Program-made: the position numbers and the translations under genes | From: Pratylenchus scribneri | Taxonomy: Eukaryota > Nematoda > Chromadorea > Rhabditida > Pratylenchidae | NCBI GenBank assembly: GCA_030063045.1 | Contig: JAQSEB010000105.1 | Location: 372,001 to 436,000 of the forward strand | Length of the DNA: 64,000 bases | Reading direction: 5' to 3' | The notes under the pieces: generated by a model | Told to the model about the DNA's origin: nothing | Database searches by the model: none | Seen by the model: only the letters and a program-made list of their open reading frames with translations | In this document: positions 24,208 to 34,913 of the stretch, piece after piece | Position numbering within the stretch: the first letter of the stretch is position 1 | Layout: each line of letters starts with the position of its first letter

Positions 24208-26190
24208 TCACTTCTTTCTTTTCTTTTTGCCGTACAAAAGTGAATTGCTGGGCGCACATCGGCCAAAATGGCAACTCATTCCGAATGGACAAATAAAGCC
24301 AAGGCCACAGGCTGAAAATTACAAAAATATTAAATTAACAATAAAAAAGTGATGGACTTGAAGTTTGGCTGACAAAATCTTTGGCACAAAATCCGCCCAT
24401 GCACAAATGGCCAACCGGGCAAATTGCGCCGGTTGAGCAGCCTTTAAAAATAATGAAATGAGGGAATAGTATATTTTGTAAAACTTGTTGGCGTTTTGAA
24501 CAGCTGAGAACCACCGTAGGCCACATTCGACTCCGAACAGAAACCATTAACGCAAATTTGTCCATTTGGGCAATCTTGCATCAATGTGCACATTTGAAGG
24601 CCGGATTGACGATCTTATTAGTGGGATATTTAATTAAAACATTCTGCTTTTTCATTTAACAATAAGCTAAATCCTATTGAAGAATAGCTGAGCTGACGAA
24701 AAATTGGCAAAAATTCAATCAAAGTGGGTCAATTCTAGTTGAAGCCAAATTTAAATTTCCTTCAATAATTTTCTTCAAATTGTAAAAAATGTATGGGCCA
24801 TCAATTGTCCTAAATCCGAACTTATGCTTCAAAAAGAATGGAAATTCATTATTTAATTGCAAAAATTGCCCACATGTCAGTGAACCCAATCCATAGGGGG
24901 AATATAGGCCGGAGGCGGCCAAAGCTGGATCCGTCCCATATCCAAGTCCACCAACGCCCAATCCGCCGTAGCCAATTCCATTATAGCCACCGGTCAGTCC
25001 ATAGCCCGACAATGCACCCAAACCGCCGTAACCCGATTGGAATACGCATCGACCGGCCTGGCAAATTTGGCCGCTGTAACAGTCCACAGTGTCGGCACAT
25101 ACTTTAAATATTTTAGGTTAATTATAATAAAGTTAAAGATATGACCAAATTTGATGGAATATGGAAATGGCCATATAAATAAAATATCAATTTTTAATGC
25201 TTTTCAGCGGTGATTTATTTATTATTATTCTTTGTCCATGTCAATGCCAATAATGCCTAAAGGCCATTCCTATTCATCCTACTGTACGCCCACTTCTTTT
25301 CCTAATCGCCCCGTCAGCCGTCACCGTATCAATCAAATATTGCCCCAATCTGCCTTTTTAACCTGCTGCTCGTTTCCCCACAAAATGTTCCCTTTTCCAT
25401 CAAATTTAGCGATGTTTTGTTATCACCATTTTTCCGCACAAACAGATAATATATTTAATAAAGTCTAGCCCAACTAATTCCTATCCCCTTCTGCGCCACT
25501 GGAGGTTTAGGCCCCCGGCGAAGTCCCGGGCTAAAGCTAGGCCCATTCTCGCCTTGAACAACATTAGTATCAAGGAATAAGGACTATAAATCCTCAATGT
25601 TTCATTCCATTTTTTGGAATCACGGAAATACCCTCCGACCTGCTCCCTCCACCCCTCTCTTAAATACCATATTTTTCCTACTAGTGATCCCGGGGCTACT
25701 ATTTTTCAGAGACTCTAAAGAGGGGCTTCTATTGGAGAATGAGACAAATATTAGGAAAAATAGAGTACATTTATTTGCGGCGGCATATGCCCCATATGTG
25801 CCTCCTCCATATCCATATCCGCCGCCTCCATACAATGAACTTCCATAGCCCAATCCGCCAAGTCCATAGCCACTCAATGCACTGCTCAAACCGTAGCCCA
25901 TTCCGGCATTTGCTTGACAAACTCCATTGATGCATATTTGGCCAAAAGGGCAGGAAACAAAACGACACAAATCAGTGCCGTAGCCTAAAGGTATTAATTG
26001 GTTTTGGAAATATCCCTCTGGAGGGAATAAAAATACAGACCACGAAGGGCAGAGAGGAAATTACTGGCATAATATTGGCCGGAACTGAACAAAAAGAAGT
26101 GGAAGAAAACATCAATTTCCCGATTGCCAACCTCAAACCAATCAAATTGGTTAGAAAAATTTGAATAAGTATTAGAAAATTGGATGCCAT
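24208..26190 (-). CDS. Secreted protein with five four-cysteine modules and Gly-rich linkers
   Basis: Seven exons (26132-26190, 26041-26084, 25769-25984, 24874-25101, 24485-24613, 24358-24441, 24208-24311) give 287 residues. Residues 1-20 are a signal peptide ([13 protein letters not shown]). Five exons each carry one module of the form C-x(5,6)-C-x-x-G-x-x-C-x-x-G-x-[19 protein letters not shown], then [36 protein letters not shown] and [12 protein letters not shown]. Modules 1 and 2 are followed by long GYG/GLG-rich linkers. The tail is Lys/Arg-rich (YGKKKRKK). The pattern resembles EB-type modules of nematode extracellular proteins, but I cannot fix the family. Every module exon is bounded by phase-1 introns, so modules can be duplicated without a frame change. 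An extracellular structural, cuticle or gland role is plausible but unproven. Confidence 0.85.
25241..25588 (-). repeat. Dispersed 345-bp repeat, copy B (inverted relative to copy A)
   Basis: This copy lies in intron 3 of the cysteine-module gene and is the reverse complement of 22865-23209. The shared word CCTATTCATCCTACTGTAC is exact. A translated stretch, [13 protein letters not shown], is kept between the copies, which may be a remnant of an element protein or simply a product of DNA similarity. Confidence 0.85.
25667..25765. mobile_element. 99-bp MITE with TA target-site duplication
   Basis: Left end CCATATTTTTCCTACTAG and right end (reverse complement) CTCTATTTTTCCTAATA form terminal inverted repeats, and the element is flanked by TA on both sides. 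Its middle (CCCGGGGCTACTATTTTTCAG) resembles that of the larger element at 51934-52151, so the two belong to one family. TA duplication suggests mobilisation by a Tc1/mariner-type transposase, which is not encoded in this window. Confidence 0.75.
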
Positions 26191-26699
26191 CCTTTTCCTT
26201 TGAAATTCCCTCATTGACCGAAACATTCAATTTTGCCACTGATGGCCGAAAAGGGGATTTTTATTTTTGAGCCTACTAAAATGGGTCTTTTGGGTGTTTT
26301 GTGTGGTATTTTGGTGGCCGGAAGGGCCGACTAGGAGGATTATTGCCCAATTCGGTGGCTGAAAGGGGAATTGGGCGAGAGGAGACGGGATTTTGCGCAA
26401 TCGGCCTCCTACCTTTGGCGATTACCTAACAGCTGGAGGATGCTCTGCGGCCGAGCAACATAATAACAACTGGAAAATAAAAATTCACCTCGGCGGACAC
26501 AGGCCAATGATTCCCCCACGGGGAAAAGGGCAACAACCCTTCGGAGGGAGGGATGGATGGGGAAGGGAAGCAAGTTTTTGGATTGGGAATGGGGGAGGGC
26601 ATTAAAGGGGGAAATGGCCAAATGAATTGTACGAAATTGGACATTTCGGAATGAAAATTTATGCAATAATCAAAGTTAAATCAATGGTATTATTGAAAA
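26191..26699. other. Spacer between the cysteine-module gene and CDPF1
   Basis: About 500 bases with no recognisable coding sequence. It would hold the promoter of the cysteine-module gene and the CDPF1 3' end. Confidence 0.5.
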
Positions 26700-27341
26700 T
26701 CATTTAGAATTATCAAAGGCAGTTTCTTCGGCTTTCTTTTTCTGCTTTGCAACTTGCTGAAAATTTGTTAAAAATTTTAATTGAAAAAGGAGAAATATTG
26801 CACCGAAATTAATTCCTCTGGAAAACTGTGCCTTTCACGCCAAATACACTTTAGGCAATATGAATTTTTGTAAAACAACGAACATTCCTAAAATTGAGAT
26901 GATTTGGTGACTAAAAAGGAAATAATCCAATTCACCTCATCCACACAAATTTGCTGCTCACAAATGAAACATTTTGAGCCAATCACGGTGAAATCATCAA
27001 TAGTATATTCATGTTGAGCTTTATGGAAATTCGGAGGCTCAAATGGATTTCTCAAATAATAGCATTCCTCTCGATAACTTTAGAATTTAGAAACAATGGA
27101 AATTTTTAAAAATTTTAAGGAATTACCCAGCTTTTTCGAGCTCCAATTTCCCATATCGGCATTTGACCGAAAGTTTACAATTTTCACACAAGAATTCTGT
27201 CAAATTTTCTCTATTTTCTGCCGAACTTCCTGCAACACCAATTACTGCACTATAATAAAATTTTGGTTAATTTTTTTTTCAATTTTTTTCTAATTTTTTT
27301 TACTTTGGTTCCTCAAGTTTAACACTTCCGCTAACATTCAT
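26700..27341 (-). CDS. CDPF1: Cysteine-rich DPF-motif protein 1 (CDPF1)
   Basis: Five exons (27304-27341, 27127-27249, 26936-27077, 26804-26887, 26700-26756) give 147 residues, near the usual family size. The family pattern is complete: FLCENC, then YYLRNPFEPP (the DPF motif appears here as NPF), then GSKCFICEQQICVDEECS, FYKNSYC and LKC. The paired cysteines are likely to bind zinc. The C-terminus is short, lysine-rich and coiled. The molecular function of CDPF1 proteins is not established. The start codon was chosen because it is the first ATG in the frame; a second ATG four bases on is out of frame. The gene is head to head with the DnaJ gene; their start codons are 376 bases apart. Confidence 0.85.
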
Positions 27342-27717
27342 TGATTTGATTAATCTGGAAAAACAAATAAGATTAACATGTTTTGCCTTTATTAGCCATG
27401 TTAAAATCACCATTTTTAATCAAAGAACAAAGATTAATCCATCCCCCAATTCCAACAAATATTCCACTGTTGATAAAATTTCTAGTTTCATATATGTAAT
27501 TGGTAATAGCCTATGGGTTTTGGCTTTTGGGGGGTAAATGTAAAACCAATTAAAATGAAGTTATTTACTTACAATGACGACAATTTATTTTTCTTTGTCA
27601 CCTTTTTTTAATATTCATTCATTTTAATAATTCCACAAATTCATTATCATTAATAATTACTTTTTTTTTTATCAAAATGAAATTTTTATTTTTTTAGATT
27701 TTCCAATTTAACAAAAA

Positions 27718-29984
27718 ATGGTGATTGATGCAAACAAAGATGCAGCCAAAGAATGTGTTCTTCGAGCAAAAGATGCAATGAAAAACAATGACATAGAAAG
27801 GATGCAAAAATTATTGAGAAAAGCAAAACAACTTGACCCAAATTGTGATGTTAGTTCCATACTTAAAAATGGCCAATTCACCGATTCCACCGCTACGGAT
27901 GAGGGGGATGAAAACAGTGAAAATAACACCAATGATGATAGTTATTCCCACGATGATCATTACAATTCATTTGATGAGGCCGAATTGTTGCGGAATAGGA
28001 AAAAGTCAAAGGCGAGGAGTGATTCTCCGGGGCCAAGTCATTCAACAGGTTTATATTACCCAAAAATGTATTCAAATTGATTTTAAATAATTTTAAGGGA
28101 GTAGAACACATCGTTCACAGACCAGAAATTCAACATCGACCAAAGAGGATTCTGCAAGAACGCGGTCAAAAAGCGCTGGAAGAGCAGCACCAAATGTGGA
28201 ATATACGGCGGAAGAGGCCAGCCATGTGGAGAGGATTAGGCATTGCAAAGATTACTATGAAATATTGCAAATTAACAAGACGGAATTTACGGAAACATTG
28301 CTCAAGAAGAAATATCGAGAATTGGCATTAAAATTGCATCCGGACAAATGCAAAGCCCCAGGGTCGACGGAGGCATTTAAAGGTTTTATTTTTTGTAATT
28401 CATTATTAAATTGTTTGTTTAAGCACTTGGAAATGCCTACGCCGTCCTTTCGGATGAACGAAAGCGAGATGACTACGATCGATTTGGGTCGGAAGAGCAG
28501 CAAAGGGCCACACAACAACGGAGACGGCATCATCATTATCATTCGGATTTCTATGAATATGACGTCAATAGGGGATTTGAAGGTAATTTTAATTGATTTT
28601 TTGGGGTCAATTTAAGAATTGAATTAATTTTGAACTTTGAGTTTACGGCCACAATTTACAAAAGTGGAGAGTAGACCTTACCTTAGTTTTCCTGCTTAGC
28701 CCTTAAGGTTTAAGCTTACTTTGGGTAAGGTTTAGGACTCATTAAAGTTTAAAAGAAGATTTTACCAAAAAATATCCAAAAATGTCGAAAGTCGAATGAT
28801 TAATAAAATTCATAATTTTTCAGCTGAAATGTCGCCGGAGGATATATTTGAAATGTTTTTCGGCGGTGCTTTCACCTCCAATTCGGTGCATCGGCGCAGG
28901 GCTCAATTCCATTTTCGTCAACAAAATCAATATGAACAACAACATCGCGGCGAAGAACCGGTTTAAATCCGAAAATTAATAATAAATATTAATCCAAATT
29001 TTAGTCCGTCCTCTATCAATTGCTCCAACTTTTGCCAATTCTAATAATTCTCCTTGGTGGCCTTCTAGTCCAATTCTTCTCTGCCGAGCCGCCATATTCC
29101 CTCAACCGTGACCAGTAAAATTTAAATATAAATATATTTTGTAGGCAATTCGAATAAATGTATAAGAGTATAGACTTTGTACAGGCTCGAGAATATGGTT
29201 ATGAAAGTTCAAATTAAAGACCGGAATTAAGACTTAGGCAAAAGTTCAAACCGGTTTAGATTTAAACATAGGCTTAAACCGAAACAGATTAAGTTTTAAG
29301 CAATGATTTAAATTTCTAAACCAAAGTCTTGGGGTTAAGCAATGGTTCAACTTTTAGCCAAAACCGATTTAGGTTTAACTAAGCAACGGTTTAACTTTAT
29401 AAACCGAAACTGGTTTAAGTTTAAACAATGATTTAATTTTTTAGCCAATACCCATACTAATTTGAATTTAAATTTCATAAACTATATCGACTATGCCGGA
29501 TCGAATCAGTATATTTTCGAGTTTGTCCGAGGTCTAGAATCCGAGATTAAGCGAATTATTTTTTGAAATATAAATAATAATTCATAAATAATTTTAAATT
29601 AACATTTTTAAAGGACCTATCATGTACAGCGATTCACCAGAGATTTACGGGTGCCCTACTATGTCAAACCTGATTTTGAGCAATCTTATCGAGGTTTTAA
29701 ATCGAATAAATTCAATTTAAAAATAAAATTTAAGGAAAAATCCCTCAAGTGGACCATCACGTCGAAAATGAATATGTGGCCCATTTACGCAGTCAATGTT
29801 ACAGGGAAAAGAGCAATCGTAAATTTTACGGGGGATGGCCAAAATAAAAATGTAAACCAAAAGGAAATTTATAGGAGAAGGACTGTTGTGGACAGCCAAA
29901 ATGCGAGGCGATGCCGAATTATGGAAAAGGGCCCAAGAAATGGAGCTGGTCTTTTGCCGGAAATTGGAAGAACTTTATCGATGA
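27718..29984 (+). CDS. dnj-1: ER membrane DnaJ of the DNAJB12/DNAJB14 type
   Basis: Eight exons (27718-28048, 28098-28382, 28424-28582, 28824-28960, 29005-29114, 29614-29693, 29735-29818, 29875-29984) give 431 residues. The N-terminus has an amphipathic helical stretch ([16 protein letters not shown]) as in DNAJB12. The J domain starts near residue 164 ([10 protein letters not shown]) and keeps the HPD signature (LHPDKC). A membrane segment lies at about 305-327 ([17 protein letters not shown]), followed by the DUF1977 region ([17 protein letters not shown], then [11 protein letters not shown]). In animals these proteins sit in the ER membrane with the J domain in the cytosol and recruit Hsc70 for membrane-protein quality control. 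The last intron is only 56 bases; without it a stop would cut the protein early. Intron 5 contains tandem repeats. Confidence 0.93.
29235..29455. repeat. Degenerate tandem repeat in DnaJ intron 5
   Basis: Three to four decayed copies of a unit of about 55-60 bases containing TAAGCAATGGTTTAACTTT and AAACCGAAACCGGTTTAGGTTTAA-like words. Similar GGTTTAAG/CTTACTTAGG words occur singly at 28680-28740 and in the PHAX intron at 31285-31400. Confidence 0.6.
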
Positions 29985-30396
29985 ATTCGAAATTAATTAA
30001 TTAATTGAAAAAATGCGATACAAAATATATATTTCCCTCATCCTTCCTATGAATACTTTCGACCCTTTTGAAAATAACCAATCCTTCCCTAACCAAAAAT
30101 AGTCTGTTCAAATATAGAAATATGTTTTTTTTTATTATTTCGCCGGATAAATTTGATAATTAAAATTATCCGTAATTTTTGAGTGAAAATATATTTTAAT
30201 CATCGGCTTTGATTTCTGGTCATTTGGGCGGTTAATATTAAAAGAGATTTTAACAAATAAATAAATTGAAAGTCCATTGGAATAAAATAATAATAAAATT
30301 GGAAACGGATAATGGGAGGAGGAGGATAATGAGAAATCAACAAATAAAAAGTCAATAATAATAATCATTCTTTTGAGCACCCGTCCAATCCATTCA

Positions 30397-32724
30397 TCAT
30401 TTTGAGCCATTTTCAATATTCTTCGATGATTCTTCAGTAAAAATTTCACCGGCCACTTCCTCAACAATTTTCGGTTTAATCAATTCACTGCTGGCTGGTA
30501 AATCTTCATTCTGTGCACAAAATTAATTAATAATTAAAATAATATTAAAAATTACATCCAAGTCCGGTGGCAATGCCTCATCTGTCGCTGCCGCCTCTGC
30601 GGTGTCCAATTCCATCGCCGTTTTGGCCTCCTTTTTCTTCTCTCTTTTATCCCACCATTTTGGATGGCATCCACTTTTGCGCATTAATTCCGAACCCAAT
30701 TGGTACATTGCTTTCTAATTAAAATAATAAAGTTAAAATTATCTTAAATAAAATTTTTAAACCTTTTGTTCTTCGGTAATTTCCTCTCGTTTATTGAAAA
30801 GTTCCAAGAAAACACCGCCGGGTGCTTTGCGCCGATCTCCCTAAAAATCAATATTTTTTCATTTTTTCCCTATACATTATAAACCTTTTTGGTGAGCATT
30901 CCTCCACTTTTTTCCACTTCCTGACATTCTTTGAAAATTTCAACTGCCAATTGCTTTCCAGCGAACTCGACGGCTTTTTCGATGATTGCCTAAAATATTA
31001 ATATTAAATAAAATAATTTAAGAATAATTTCACCGGTTCTTTCTCGCCCAAAGCCTCGACCAATGCTTTGACCAATTCCCCGTCGGTCAATGTTTCCGGG
31101 TCCAAAACTGTGTTGAATAATTTCTGTTGGTCATAATCTGCCGCAATCAATCGACGTGGGACGAACTTTTCCGGTGGTAGCATTTTCTTTTGTTGACTGG
31201 CATTTCCTCCGCCTCGACCACCACCTGTCCAATTTTATTGAATTAGTCAATTTATTTTTATGGTCCTGAATTAATTGTAGTGTAGTTCAAAGTCGGTTTA
31301 AGCCTATTCCTTACTTAGGTTTCGGTCTTGGTTGGTTCGACGAAATCGGTAGCGGTTTTTGGGCAAAAAATCGCCTAGGTTCGGTTCAATTAACCAACCA
31401 CTACTCTATTGACTAAATCCGCAATTTGCAAAAGGAAATAGGGAAAGGTTAAGGCTTAAATTTGGACTAGGTTTAGGGTTGACTATGGTTGATAAGATTT
31501 TACCAAAATATTTTCTGAAAATGTCGAGTAGATCATTCACATAAAATTGCGGATTTAACCTTAAGTTCCCTTTTACAAACCTCTTTGCCATTGCCATTTT
31601 CCCCCTCGTCCTCCACGCCAACCACCGCCACCGCCAAAATCGGCCTGATCTTGTTTGAACCGTTTGAATTGGTTTCCACCATTCCATCCACCACGACCAC
31701 GACCACGCCATTGTTTATTGTTGTTCCGTTGTTGTTCTCTTTCAATTGGCAATTCCACTGCGCCGGTGTCCACTCCGTCCCAAAGGTCAACAACTGGGTC
31801 TATTTTCTTCAATTCCTCCTATAAAACATTGTGAAAATGGCGATGTGGTTTTTGCGATTCTAATGGTTTGCCATTTTCCCTAAACCACTAAACCTATACC
31901 CAATCAATTGACGCATCAATTGTTATATAATTTATCATGGTTTGGTCAAAATTGAGGAGTATTAAACCATTGAAATCATCTAATGATTTTTGGTTCAAAA
32001 CTAGGTTAAAATTGGCTAAACCAAAGCCAAATCATTATCAAACGGTACCTCTCGTCGAGATCGAATGATTTGGAATATGGTTTGATGGTCAAGGACAAAT
32101 CGCTGAGCCACTAAAATCTTTGCGCCATTTTCAATACTCCTTTCGTCTTTTTAAAATATTTGCCCTAAAATTTAATTTACCTTGTTCAATTCTTCATTGG
32201 CCGCCGATTTCTCTTCATTCGGTGGTTCATTTGCTTCCGGTGGCGGTTTTTCCTTTTCCCCTTCCACCATTTGTTGATCATTGTCCCAAATTGAGTCGGA
32301 AATGTCGTCTGGTCGGTGTCGTTTTCGATTTGCCAAATCAAATTTCGTCATTTTAGTTAAATATGATTCAACGCCTCGATCCAATTTGGCCGTGGATGAG
32401 GTTGAGCCAATTCTTTCCTCCAATGTTTGCATCACCGCCGTTTCGGCCCATAATTTGCCTGCGCTTGGCGCTGCTTCTTTCTTATCCATTTCCTAAATTT
32501 ATATTGAATTATTTTAATTATTCTAATTAGGAAACCTCATCATTCACGTTGTCAATTTGTTCTGTTTTTAGTTCATCATTTTTTGTTGTGCCCGGAATTC
32601 GGCGTTTTGCCACCACTTTTGGACGGTTTTTCAGAATTCGATCGGTCAAATTTTCTTCTCCATCACTTCCACCGCCGGCACTTTCCTCACCGCTGCTCGA
32701 ATTTCGTTGCCGAAAAGTGCTCAT
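30397..32724 (-). CDS. PHAX: PHAX, phosphorylated adaptor for RNA export
   Basis: Eight exons (32536-32724, 32181-32492, 31581-31818, 31034-31224, 30885-30989, 30763-30840, 30556-30714, 30397-30510) give 461 residues. PHAX links capped U snRNAs to the export receptor CRM1. The RNA-binding domain lies at about residues 285-375: a helical block LTDGELVKALVEAL, then KECQEVEKSGGMLTKKGDRR and KAPGGVFLELF, which carries the GG and PGGVF signatures. Upstream, LWAETAVMQTLEER matches the conserved N-terminal motif. Unusually, residues 168-246 form an RGG-rich block (RGRGRGG, GGWRGGRGG), which would add unspecific RNA binding. The C-terminus is acidic. It is convergent with the DnaJ gene; the stop codons are 413 bases apart. 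Confidence 0.9.
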
Positions 32725-33004
32725 TGTGTCAATATTTAAAAAAAATATTAATTATTATTTTGTCCAACAATATTTTTGGAAAAATATAAACTGAATTCAG
32801 TAAATGAAATCAATGAATAAAAATAATTGAAAATAATCCAGAATCTTTATCAGGTGAAAAAATAAATATTGATCACCATTGATGTGAAGGAATGGCAATT
32901 TAGAAAACCAAAAATTTTTATAAGAATCAAAGGCCAATTTGTCAATTAAAAAATTCCATTATTTATATTTCATCCATCCATTCTTCTCCATATTCATCCA
33001 TCAT

Positions 33005-33494
33005 TTATTGCTGCCCAGAAGATTCTCCATAGATTTGTGGGTACTTTGCTTTGAGGGCTGAAACATAATTTAATTATTAAATATTCATCCCAATTACTAT
33101 CGAGAAACCTTGAATTTTCTCCTCGACAAAGTCCTCCGTGGTCAATTGAATTCCCTCGGCAATGCAATATTCCCGAAGGCGCTGATTCATTGCACTAAGT
33201 TGCTGGAATAAAATTGAATTTAATTTGGGAATATTAATAATTGTTACGTTGACCGTTGCCGCAAATTGCCTTTTGTATTCAGCAATTTTGCGCTCCGCAT
33301 AGTCCGGGTTGAGGACGGCAATTTCCAGCAAACCATTAGCAACCCTTCTGATCGGCAATATTCCTTGGGCAGATCCAGCCTAAATTTAACAAATTATTCA
33401 TACAGAAATAAATTTAACAAAATACCCCGTGACGATTTTCCGTGTCGATTCCCCGCAGATTGTTTGTGGTTGGCGGCATCGATGCCCAATTCAT
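33005..33494 (-). CDS. 115-residue helical protein, family not recognised
   Basis: Four exons (33426-33494, 33248-33379, 33109-33202, 33005-33057) join in phase. The product has a disordered N-terminus (MNWASMPPTTNN), then IRRVANGLLEIAVLNPDYAE and a helical, probably coiled-coil centre (KIAEYKRQFAATVNQLSAMN), ending in ALKAKYPQIYGE. No membrane segment or signal peptide is visible. The exon phases and even composition support a real gene. The acceptor at about 33522 leaves an open frame of nine codons before the ATG, so the start could be further up. It lies 280 bases before PHAX on the same strand, a spacing that would permit an operon, though no clear trans-splice site precedes PHAX. Confidence 0.7.
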
Positions 33495-33602
33495 AGTTGT
33501 TGAATTGGTCGAGTTGGAAGTCTTTAATAAAATTTGGTGATTTTAGCAACATTACTATAGTTTATTTTTGTTCTTAATAGATTTATACAAAAATAATTTT
33601 GG

Positions 33603-33799
33603 TACTATTGCAGTTTAAGGCTGGAAGAGAAAATGGACGATGAAGAAGAAGGAGACGAAAAAGATAATTATGAGGATGATAGTGAAGATGATCCCTCCAC
33701 TTCTTCTCATTCTTCTTCATCATTATCATCCTCATCATTATCTTTTTCTTCTCCTTCATCATCATCCTTCTCCCTTTCAGACCGTAAACTGCAATAGTA
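33603..33799. repeat. 200-bp near-perfect hairpin (inverted repeat)
   Basis: The left arm beginning TACTATTGCAGTTTA pairs with the right arm ending TAAACTGCAATAGTA, and pairing continues through GA-rich (left) and CT-rich (right) sequence to a short loop near 33695-33710. Both strands therefore show an acidic or leucine/histidine-rich open frame that is only a by-product. It borders the foldback element that starts at about 33828. Confidence 0.8.
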
Positions 33800-33827
33800 T
33801 TTCCCTTTTAATCATCATCAAAAATTA

Positions 33828-34913
33828 TATATGTCGGCGGCAAAACTGAAATTCAGGCAAAACTGAAATTGCCTAGGCAAAACTGAAATTTTTCACTTTT
33901 GCCGGGAAATCAGGCAAAACTGAAATTTCCTAGGCAAAACTGAATAAATTTCAGTTTTACCTGAAAGTTAGGCAAAACTGAAATATCTACATCCAATTTC
34001 TACCAAATCACTACAATTTCAAAATAATTAGGGATTAAGATGGATATAGGGGGATTAAGGAGAATTAAGCACCGAAATAAATAGGAAATGGCCCGGAAGG
34101 TCAGTGGAATGTAGGAGAAGTTAACCGAAGGTGTTGAGAATGCGGAGGCCGGATATAGGGGGATTAAGGTTGATATGGAAAGATTAAGCCGGATTAAGAC
34201 CCCAAATTGATGGGAAATGGTCCGGCGGGTCAGTGGAAAGTCGTGGAAATTGGCAGAAGGCCCTGAGACTGCGCAAGTTATAGCTGGATATAGGGGGATT
34301 AAGGTGGATATAGGAGGATTAAATAGGAATAAGACCCGAAATAGATGGGCGTGAGTCCTGGTCTAGGCTGTTATGCTTCCGGTTTCGCTAGAATCCTATG
34401 CTCCGAACCCCTAATCCTAATCCCTAGCCCCTAATTAGGCTTTTTTCGGCTTAATTCCCCTATATCCGGCTATATCCTACGCATTCTCAGCATCTTCGGC
34501 TAATTTCTCTTACATTCCATTGGCCTTCTGGGCGATTTCTCAATTATTTCGGGGCTTAATCCCCCTATATCCACCTTAATCCCCTTATTATTTTTCACTT
34601 TTTTCTGCAAACAAATATTTTTCATTAATAATTAATAAGTATTTTCTTCGATTTCCAATTAAAAAATAAAATTAGTAACCATTTTCTTCGAATTTCCAAT
34701 TAAAAATTTAATCTAGACCAAAATGTAGAGATTGGTTTAATTTGGGTGTAGATATTTTCAGTTTTGCCTAACTTTCAGGTAAAACTGAAATTTATTCAGT
34801 TTTGCCTAGGAAATTTCAGTTTTGCCTGATTTCCCGGCAAAAGTGAAAAATTTCAATTTTGCCTAGGCAATTTCAGTTTTGCCTGAATTTCAGTTTTGCC
34901 GCCGACATATATT
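33828..34913. mobile_element. Foldback DNA element I, 1.09 kb, with long terminal inverted repeats
   Basis: The left end (from ATATATGTCGGCGGCAAAAC) and the right end are inverted copies of about 175 bases (33828-34000 and 34740-34913). Each arm is itself built from repeats of AGGCAAAACTGAAAT. The interior has its own inverted and direct repeats based on GATATAGGGGGATTAAGG and GGAAATGGCCCGGAAGG. There is no transposase reading frame, so it is non-autonomous. The tips (ATATATGTCGG and CCGACATATAT) are symmetric, which hides the exact target-site duplication. Part of the interior recurs at about 46690-46808. Confidence 0.88.

Noticed and set aside
33248..33379. Resemblance of the 115-residue protein to the C-terminus of PurE (LNPDYAE-type)
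   Set aside because: Only a short stretch is alike and the nucleotide-binding core of PurE is missing, so I did not claim a purine enzyme or gene transfer.
33640..33849. Plus-strand acidic/leucine-rich frame and its minus-strand mirror
   Set aside because: Both come from the GA/CT-rich arms of the hairpin and run into the foldback end.
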